10,605 nt of DNA from Sporomusaceae bacterium UBA1887. Its GTDB lineage: Bacteria; Bacillota; Negativicutes; Sporomusales; DSM-15969. Positions 6,109 through 10,605 of this stretch are shown piece by piece. Under the pieces are notes generated by a model, which made no database searches, was not told the origin of the DNA, and saw only the letters and a program-made list of their open reading frames with translations. Each line of letters begins with the position of its first letter. Positions within the stretch are counted from its first letter, which is position 1. The stretch is from positions 102,647-113,251 of the forward strand of contig DDHB01000059.1 of assembly GCA_002337925.1 (NCBI GenBank), written 5' to 3'. Made by a program: the position numbers and the translations under genes.

Positions 6109-7596
6109 TTATGGCTCCACAGTGAATGCGGCTGCCTGTTGCACTTCATCCGCTTGTTGGTCAATATCGTCCATAACCGCATCAAAGCGTACTTCAGGAA
6201 GATCGGCAAGATATACTTCCACCGCTTTCTTTTTAACTTCTTTCTGGAAAAGGCCGCCAATTTGCAGATCCAAAGCTTTAGTAATCTCATCTAGCGCCTC
6301 AGTGATATCGACTATTCCAAAATCATCAGGATAGACGCAGGAATAGCCTACTTTACTCTTTGTCCATTGCTCAAACAGAAAGGCCATTTTCATTTCCGCT
6401 TCCTGGCAGTTTTCGGCCATATCACTTAAGGATTGGTTTGTGTTTTCAAAGTCCCAGGCTTTGGCCACACCGGATGTTTTTTGCTGTACCCCAACCACAC
6501 TGCTCAGAGAAGCAAGCCTGTATATTTCTTCTACCAGGCGCCCAAGTTCATTTTGAAGCAGCGCAGCCTGCTCTGCAGATGGAGTAATATAAAGTGGTGG
6601 ATTGCCGTTGCCATCAAAGTTCAGTGCATTTTCCGTTCCGGTAACTAGGTTTTGCAAATCTTCATGATCTACAGCTTCCGTAACCGGATAACACAAGATC
6701 GAAAACGCCTGATTTCTAAGCAACTCCCGAAGCTCTGAGCACAAATTAAAAATCGCAAGATTAATTCTTGCGATTGCTAGCATATCTCCCGTTGGCAACA
6801 TATCTCCGTCATCGGCATCAACGCCAAATAAGGGAATAACGGGAACAACACCAAGCCGGTGCTCTTGTTCTTCTGTTTTACCCTCTCTTTCCCGCTTCCA
6901 ACTCGTTTCCGTCCATGTCCATCGGGTTATAATGTTGGATGCCGCATTACCACTAAAGCGGCGAGAATACGTTTCATAAGTAATAGAGGTAAGAACGCCG
7001 TCCTCATTGCACTCATAGTCTTTCACTTGCTTTGGAAATACCAGATAGGCGTAAGGAAAGGCCCGCTCTTCTATTGCTGCAGCTTTAGTGACTGGCTGCT
7101 CATTGACATTATCAATTACGATAAAGCAGACTCCATGCAGCTTTGCCTTTTTAAGCGCCTTTTTCATAAAACGCCTAATATTAGTCCCCTTCCGATCTAC
7201 ATCGGCCTGAAACTTGGAGAACATTTGACTTTCCAAGTCTTTACCTTCCCAATTGCGCATAGCTTGCTTTCGAAAAACAGGATTCACTAGCGAATTAACA
7301 ACGGTCTTGACGTAGTTAGCGTAATAACTAAGCGCCTTACGCCTGATATATTTATCTAGTGTTTCCCGCACATGAGGTACAAGGTAATCACCATTTAAAA
7401 AGCCGCCACTCCCGGCATAAGCATCTTCAAGCAGTTTGTAATTATCGGCAATGGGTATACAAGGCAAAACCATTGGAGTTATTCGTGCCTTTGGAGCGTC
7501 TGCAGCCTTCGGTACAACATGGCCGGATTCTTCCTCTGCTACAGGCTGTTCGCTCTCTTCATCGGGTATTTCAAATTCATCATCCAGATCATTCAT
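6109..7596 (-). CDS. Phage portal protein
   Basis: The 495-residue protein is the dodecameric channel at one capsid vertex through which DNA enters and leaves. An acidic disordered N-terminus (1-28) is followed by the portal core, with YYANYVKTVVNSLVNPVFRK (91-110), a typical start of the wing and stem region in this portal group. AKLHGVCFIVIDN (151-163) follows, then IPLFGVDAD (254-262) and a helix-rich clip/stem region (270-310). Residues 360-420 (EIYRLASLSSVVGVQQ, then a Q/S/N-rich helix) resemble the crown part of DUF4055-like portals. The start ATG has GGAGGTG seven bases upstream. The gene follows the large terminase by 14 bases and precedes the MuF gene by three, the standard terminase-portal-MuF order. 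Portal identity is firm, and the exact subfamily is my best reading. Confidence 0.88.
   Translation of the reverse strand: MNDLDDEFEIPDEESEQPVAEEESGHVVPKAADAPKARITPMVLPCIPIADNYKLLEDAYAGSGGFLNGDYLVPHVRETLDKYIRRKALSYYANYVKTVVNSLVNPVFRKQAMRNWEGKDLESQMFSKFQADVDRKGTNIRRFMKKALKKAKLHGVCFIVIDNVNEQPVTKAAAIEERAFPYAYLVFPKQVKDYECNEDGVLTSITYETYSRRFSGNAASNIITRWTWTETSWKREREGKTEEQEHRLGVVPVIPLFGVDADDGDMLPTGDMLAIARINLAIFNLCSELRELLRNQAFSILCYPVTEAVDHEDLQNLVTGTENALNFDGNGNPPLYITPSAEQAALLQNELGRLVEEIYRLASLSSVVGVQQKTSGVAKAWDFENTNQSLSDMAENCQEAEMKMAFLFEQWTKSKVGYSCVYPDDFGIVDITEALDEITKALDLQIGGLFQKEVKKKAVEVYLADLPEVRFDAVMDDIDQQADEVQQAAAFTVEP
6751..6775 (-). other. Terminator-like perfect hairpin inside the portal gene
   Basis: AATCGCAAGA and TCTTGCGATT are perfect 10-base inverted repeats around a five-base loop. 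On the coding (minus) strand the stem is followed by TTTAATTTG, so the RNA would read a stem ending in UU plus three more U, as in an intrinsic terminator. It encodes the portal helix AIARINLAI (274-282). Because it lies in the middle of an essential late gene it may be partly suppressed by translation, or may simply reflect the codons of a repeated peptide pattern. Confidence 0.4.
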
Positions 7597-7610
7597 TTGC
7601 TTTCACCTCC

Positions 7611-8876
7611 TTAGTAATCCATTTTGCCGGACTTGAGCTTGATTCTCCTGGTCATATCATCCTCTAGAGCATAGCGTGTGGAATCAAGCGAATGATTTTC
7701 CTTGTCCGGAAATTCGGCTTTAAAGTTACCATTAGCATCTTTAGCCATCTCGTAATTAGTAAACTCCCGGGCCGTATTGGGGCAACGAATAGGATCAATT
7801 ACAATCAGCTCCATGTCCTGCAGAAACTTAATACCGTATTCCACACTGTCCGGGCCTTTTTTCGCTCCTTTGATTCGAATACCATAGCTTTTAAGCTCTG
7901 CGATTGATTTCGGCTCGGCACTATCACTGACAATTAAGCGATTGTGAATATTTTCTTTTTTAATGAGCTCAGCTGCTTTACGATTGCTTAACCCAACTTT
8001 GTGGATCTCGAAAAATATGTATAGTCGATTACGAGTCTTATCGTAATGCATGACTCCATAATGAAAGGGATCAATCGCATATCCCCAGTCATTGCCTCGC
8101 CTGATCCGGTCAAACGTAGCAATCTCTTCGTCGCTGATCGGCCGCAGCTTAACATTACTAAAGACCTCGCCACCGGTACCGGTTACCTTGCCACCATACT
8201 CATGGGCATAAGCGGTAGGATTGACCTTTTTCAAGTGCTCAGCCTCAATTAAAAACTGCTCCCCTAGCCAATCACGAGGAACAGTCATATAGCTGCTATG
8301 ATGTACTTTTCGGTCATCTCGGCCAAATGTAACTTCTTGATTTACCCAGTTGCGCACGGATTTAGGTGGGTTATAGGTATAAAAAACAACAAACTTTTTA
8401 CCGCCACGCATCAGTGACTGGTTGATCATGCGAATCTCTTCCATACCGCTGAATTCATCGACTTCTTCATACCAGATGAACTTAAAATAGCCTTTGGATA
8501 CTTTCGCGGATTTAATCTTCTTTGGCTTATCGGCACCACGGAAAAGTATCTTTTGTCCGGTTGGCAAATAGGTTAGTTCCATCGGGCTATGTTTTGCATG
8601 CCATGAATCAGAAACGCCTAAGATTTCAATTGCCCAGGCCAGCTGTTCAAACACACTATCTTTCAAAGTCTCTTTAACTTTGCGCAAAACGATTGCATTA
8701 GCCAGCGGATCTTTCATCATACCTAGAATAATTTCAATACTAACAAACGATGATTTAGTGCTGCCCCGCCCGCCTTTAAGCCAATAGTGTGTAAAGCGAT
8801 GTGATTTAATTTCTTCATGGATGTCATAAAAGCTAGCGGCAATCCGTTCAGATAATTTAACCTGCAGCATGTCCAT
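7611..8876 (-). CDS. terL: Terminase large subunit, PBSX type
   Basis: This is the motor ATPase and nuclease that cuts concatemeric DNA and pumps it into the capsid through the portal. Using the ATG at 8876, the protein is 421 residues. It shows the Walker A GGRGSTKSS (35-43), Walker B FIWYEEVDE (133-141), a coupling-like VVFYTYNPP (163-171), and the RNase H-type nuclease acids in RGNDWGYAID (D263), IVSDSAEP (D318) and SLDSTRYALED (D398). The order and the GGRGSTKS form match PBSX-family terminases. A longer frame opens at 8966, but the ATG at 8876 (or 8870) is preferred. It has AGGA nine bases upstream, starts in the usual LQVKLSERIAASFYDIH context, and gives a 20-base overlap with terS instead of more than 100. 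Length is normal for the family. Confidence 0.93.
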   Translation of the reverse strand: MDMLQVKLSERIAASFYDIHEEIKSHRFTHYWLKGGRGSTKSSFVSIEIILGMMKDPLANAIVLRKVKETLKDSVFEQLAWAIEILGVSDSWHAKHSPMELTYLPTGQKILFRGADKPKKIKSAKVSKGYFKFIWYEEVDEFSGMEEIRMINQSLMRGGKKFVVFYTYNPPKSVRNWVNQEVTFGRDDRKVHHSSYMTVPRDWLGEQFLIEAEHLKKVNPTAYAHEYGGKVTGTGGEVFSNVKLRPISDEEIATFDRIRRGNDWGYAIDPFHYGVMHYDKTRNRLYIFFEIHKVGLSNRKAAELIKKENIHNRLIVSDSAEPKSIAELKSYGIRIKGAKKGPDSVEYGIKFLQDMELIVIDPIRCPNTAREFTNYEMAKDANGNFKAEFPDKENHSLDSTRYALEDDMTRRIKLKSGKMDY

Positions 8877-9660
8877 CACCGTCTTTCCTAGGAATATCAT
8901 CGATAATTTGAACCACTTGAGCCGCTTGATCTTTGTTGCCACTGCCATTATTCGAAGGGTTCTCAATGGTATGCTTCAAGGTGAGCAGCTTTGCTTTTTT
9001 CTCCTGCACCCGGGTTAAGGCTTCTTCCAGCTTAACAATATCGTCGATAGCCCTGGCTTCAATTTCGGTAATTTCTGTGACAACCAGCTTTGCATCCGAA
9101 ACCGGTATTATTTTATTGCAGCCGTCCGGCTCTCCAACTTCAACCATTCGCTTCTGGGGCTGCAGTTGATACAGAACTTTCCGCTCCTTTTCAGGTAACC
9201 CATTAGTCAGTTTGCTTATACGCTCCATCATGCGGCGTTCCCGGACTGTTATCAGCCGAATATCATCTTCCACCTGGGCCAGCGTATCCAGATTGATACT
9301 ACTGTATAGCTCCTGTTCCGCTTCGGTTAGACAGTCAAACCAGATAGATTCGTATTCACCGGTCTTTAAAGCATTTTTGCTACCTAGTGGCGGGCCGGAT
9401 CCCCCCTTATTTCCAACAACATTTTTGTTTCCTTTGGGAGCACCATGCCCTACTGCATTTTTATTACCGGTAGGAGCTCCCACCTTTTTAACAGCTGCAT
9501 CCTTTTGATCTTTGGATGCAGCTTTCTTTATCCATCCATGGCGTTGCTTGCGGCTTTTTAACGTGGGAATTTTAATGCCGTACTTCGCAGCCAAGGCAGT
9601 TAATGTAATATCAGTTTCTTCATATTCACGGCGTATCGCCTGCCAATCCATCTCAGACAT
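8857..9660 (-). CDS. terS: Terminase small subunit (YqaS/PBSX-like)
   Basis: The 267-residue protein recognises the phage packaging site and recruits the large subunit. Residues 5-45 (WQAIRREYEETDITLTALA, AKYGIKIPTLKSRKQ) form a helix-turn-helix, followed by the basic patch WIKKAASKDQK. Three imperfect peptide repeats follow: GAPTGNKNAVG (61-71), GAPKGNKNVVG (73-83) and GPPLGSKNALK (89-99), a motif often seen in small terminases of this group. Then come helices (110-165), an AR/E-rich coiled coil (200-230) and an Asn/Gly-rich acidic tail. The ATG is preceded directly by an in-frame TAA, so it cannot extend upstream. A GGAGGTGG element lies twelve bases away, slightly far. A second ATG three codons in is possible. 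It is the first gene of the packaging operon and overlaps terL by 20 bases. Confidence 0.88.
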   Translation of the reverse strand: MSEMDWQAIRREYEETDITLTALAAKYGIKIPTLKSRKQRHGWIKKAASKDQKDAAVKKVGAPTGNKNAVGHGAPKGNKNVVGNKGGSGPPLGSKNALKTGEYESIWFDCLTEAEQELYSSINLDTLAQVEDDIRLITVRERRMMERISKLTNGLPEKERKVLYQLQPQKRMVEVGEPDGCNKIIPVSDAKLVVTEITEIEARAIDDIVKLEEALTRVQEKKAKLLTLKHTIENPSNNGSGNKDQAAQVVQIIDDIPRKDGDGHAAG

Positions 9661-9694
9661 TTACAAGTCTCACCACCTCCGCTAATATATAAGC

Positions 9695-9709
9695 ACGTAT
9701 TTTATACGT
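9695..9709. promoter_or_regulatory. Palindromic operator candidate O1 near terS
   Basis: ACGTAT-TTT-ATACGT is a perfect 6-base inverted repeat whose half-sites are identical to the core of the palindrome in the hicB promoter 33 bases away. On the minus strand its centre reads TATAAAAT, a possible -10 for the terminase operon. I find no good -35 at 16-18 bases. It is 35 bases from the terS start codon. Confidence 0.5.
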
Positions 9710-9727
9710 ATTCATTCCCTAAACTCA

Positions 9728-9756
9728 TTAACACGTATCAATACGTGTTATATAAT
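9728..9756 (+). promoter_or_regulatory. Promoter of hicB
   Basis: TTAACA (9728-9733) and TATAAT (9751-9756) are spaced by 17 bases on the plus strand, a near-consensus sigma-70/SigA promoter. The expected start of transcription near 9763 would leave a leader of about 100 bases before the hicB ATG. Confidence 0.75.
9729..9750. promoter_or_regulatory. Palindromic operator O2 filling the hicB promoter spacer
   Basis: TAACACGTAT-CA-ATACGTGTTA is a perfect 10-base inverted repeat. It runs from inside the -35 hexamer up to the base before the -10 hexamer, so any bound protein would block RNA polymerase. The half-site core ACGTAT is shared with O1. HicB proteins with a ribbon-helix-helix tail typically autorepress, so HicB is the natural candidate ligand; this is inference. 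Confidence 0.65.
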
Positions 9757-9765
9757 AAGAACTAA

Positions 9766-9800
9766 AGGGAGGGAATGATACAAGGCCTCGGCCCCTCCCT
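9766..9800 (+). other. hicB leader hairpin 1
   Basis: AGGGAGGG (9766-9773) and CCCTCCCT (9793-9800) can pair as an 8-bp GC-rich stem around a 19-base loop that itself contains GGCC-TC-GGCC. It lies at the very 5' end of the predicted hicB transcript. No U-run follows, so it is not an intrinsic terminator; a 5'-stabilising or regulatory role is possible. Confidence 0.5.
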
Positions 9801-9821
9801 AGAAAAATCAATCCTAAAACA

Positions 9822-9843
9822 GGCGGGCTTAAATAGCTCCGCC
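9822..9843 (+). other. hicB leader hairpin 2 next to the ribosome binding site
   Basis: GGCGG-GCT and AGC-(T)-CCGCC pair as an 8-bp stem with one bulged T around the loop TAAAT. It ends five bases before the AAGGAGG ribosome binding site (9848-9854) of hicB, close enough to affect ribosome access, though it leaves the site itself single-stranded. Confidence 0.45.
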
Positions 9844-9862
9844 CCACAAGGAGGTTTATATA

Positions 9863-10270
9863 ATGGCAAACAAAGAATTCTTCGTTTATCCAGCGATTTT
9901 TGAAAAGACGCAAACCGGTTACTCCGTATTCTTCCCTGATCTTCCCGGATGCTTTACAGTGGGAAATACCTTAGAAGAGGCCCATTTGATGGCTCGGGAA
10001 GCCCTTGGCCTTCACCTATGGGGTTTTGAATGTGATGGAGACGAGATCCCGGAAGCGTCTTCCGTTGATGCTATTCAAAAAAAGCAGCCTGGTGAAGTAA
10101 TCGGTTTAGTAGAAGTCTCCTTGGCAGCCTTTCGGGCGAAGCTCGATACCCGTGCGGTAAAGAAAACCTTGACTATTCCCTATTACCTCAATCAAATGGC
10201 TGAAAAGAAAAAAATCAACTTCTCACAAGAGCTACAAACGGCTCTTAAGAATCGACTGGGTATTCGCTAA
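9863..10270 (+). CDS. hicB: HicB-family antitoxin / repressor without visible HicA
   Basis: This 135-residue protein has the two-part build of HicB antitoxins. The N-terminal partial RNase H-like fold is FVYPAIFEKTQTGYSVFFP (7-25), DLPGCFTVGNTLEEA (26-40) and AREALGLHL (44-52). The C-terminal DNA-binding segment KKTLTIPYYLNQMAEKK (100-116) with NFSQELQTALKNRL (119-132) reads as a ribbon-helix-helix. HicB normally neutralises the mRNase HicA and represses its own operon. Here no HicA-like frame (60-80 aa with a GSH motif) lies upstream or downstream in the window, so it may act only as a regulator or as an anti-toxin against a HicA elsewhere. AAGGAGG stands eight bases before the ATG. The gene has its own promoter, operator and terminator and is opposite in strand to all its neighbours, like a prophage 'moron' expressed in the lysogen. 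Confidence 0.88.
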   Translation: MANKEFFVYPAIFEKTQTGYSVFFPDLPGCFTVGNTLEEAHLMAREALGLHLWGFECDGDEIPEASSVDAIQKKQPGEVIGLVEVSLAAFRAKLDTRAVKKTLTIPYYLNQMAEKKKINFSQELQTALKNRLGIR

Positions 10271-10275
10271 TCAAT

Positions 10276-10305
10276 AAGCTGCCGGCATTAGTCTGGCAGC
10301 TTTTT
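10276..10305 (+). terminator. Intrinsic terminator of hicB
   Basis: AAGCTGCC (10276-10283) and GGCAGCTT (10295-10302) form an 8-bp stem with an 11-base loop. The final TT of the stem continues into TTT, then CTCT. It begins five bases after the hicB stop codon, closing a single-gene unit. Confidence 0.88.
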
Positions 10306-10317
10306 CTCTGCCATTTT

Positions 10318-10349
10318 ACCTCAGCACGCGGGTGACCCCAGCCTAAGGT
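10318..10349 (-). other. Possible RNA structure downstream of the right-edge gene
   Basis: On the minus strand ACCTTAG and CTGAGGT can pair (one G-U) around an inner GGG-TCA-CCC hairpin. It lies about 40 bases after the stop of the right-edge gene and has no U-run, so it is at most a weak 3' structure. The rest of 10306-10390 shows nothing I can name. Confidence 0.2.
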
Positions 10350-10390
10350 GTAATCGGCTCAATTATTTGTCTTAAATTTAATTATGAACG

Positions 10391-10605
10391 CTATCCTCTA
10401 AATACCCTCAATTCCTGCACCTTTAAATCAATAATCTTCTTTATCATTTGATACTGCTTGTCACGCCCATCCAGTTCAGCCTTTCCTATTAGCAACTTAG
10501 CTTCTGCCAACTGTACTGCATCATCTGCAGCAACAACGGTTTCATCTATCTCAGCCATAGCATTAATCATTGTTGGCGTGTACCTAGTGTCTCGGTGAAG
10601 TATCT
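10391..10605 (-). CDS. Unrecognised protein, C-terminal 70 residues only
   Basis: A minus-strand frame enters from the right edge and runs open for 70 codons to a TAG at 10391-10393; the start lies outside the window. The visible part starts ILHRDTRYTPTMINAMAE and continues as an acidic then basic helical stretch (AEIDETVVAADDAVQLAEA, QYQMIKKIIDLKVQELRVF), probably one long amphipathic or coiled-coil helix, ending in RG. There is no metal-binding, membrane or DNA-binding motif. Its position, just upstream of the packaging genes on the same strand, is where Bacillota prophages often keep late regulators or small replication-module proteins, but the sequence does not let me choose. Codon pattern and the lack of stops support a real gene. 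Confidence 0.6.
   Translation of the reverse strand, partial: ILHRDTRYTPTMINAMAEIDETVVAADDAVQLAEAKLLIGKAELDGRDKQYQMIKKIIDLKVQELRVFRG

Noticed and set aside
5933..6334. 133-codon plus-strand open frame over the portal/MuF junction
   Set aside because: Antisense to two clearly identified genes, no ribosome binding site, and a Ser/Cys-rich composition typical of shadow frames.
6859..7290. 143-codon plus-strand open frame inside the portal gene
   Set aside because: Antisense shadow of a gene with clear family features; no ribosome binding site, and the composition looks random.
8877..8966. Longer start for the large terminase (M at 8966)
   Set aside because: It would overlap terS by 110 bases, adds a basic leader unlike the family start, and lacks a ribosome binding site as good as that before 8876.
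9212..9508. 98-codon plus-strand open frame inside terS
   Set aside because: Antisense shadow of the small terminase with Ser/Leu/Pro-rich composition and no translation signals.
9661..9862. Search for a hicA toxin gene upstream of hicB
   Set aside because: No plus-strand frame of 55-80 codons with a GSH motif exists here; the only upstream frame (9775-9903) has no HicA features and overlaps hicB out of frame. None follows hicB either.

Overview
The window is part of an integrated tailed-phage (prophage) genome, almost certainly from a Bacillota host. The evidence for the host is the strong GGAGG-type ribosome binding sites, moderate GC, tightly packed late genes, a PBSX-type terminase and a lambda-gpE-like capsid protein. 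The exact genus cannot be read from the sequence. Nearly everything is on the minus strand, so the late operon reads from right to left.

Right end (9661-10605): the 3' end of an unrecognised minus-strand gene enters from the right edge. Next comes a plus-strand single-gene unit encoding a HicB-type antitoxin/repressor, with its own promoter, palindromic operator, hairpin-rich leader and intrinsic terminator. No HicA partner is visible. Two related palindromes lie in the divergent space between hicB and the terminase genes.

Central block (4273-9660): small terminase, large terminase, portal and a MuF-type minor head protein. The MuF protein is 610 residues. After the usual MuF core, which ends in a CxxC...HPHCxC motif, it carries a C-terminal RelA/SpoT-type nucleotidyltransferase domain. 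Directly behind it, with a 1-base overlap and then a 0-base junction, come a 70-residue unknown protein and a 141-residue small alarmone hydrolase (HD domain, all metal ligands present). The group ends in an intrinsic terminator. I read it as a capsid-borne toxin/antidote cassette: a toxic alarmone-synthetase-like domain fused to a virion protein, plus an enzyme expected to destroy its product. This is the most interesting object in the window.

Left block (1-3506): after two terminators with a six-codon RBS-led ORF between them, the head assembly genes resume: scaffold (TTG start), head decoration protein, major capsid protein, an HK97-gp10-like neck protein, a small adaptor-like protein, and a tail-completion-type protein cut by the left edge. 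The order of the last three is as seen and their exact roles are inferred from position.

Together the genes package DNA (TerS/TerL/portal), build the procapsid (scaffold, decoration, capsid) and join head to tail. The MuF-toxin cassette and hicB look like accessory units inserted into this otherwise ordinary late operon.
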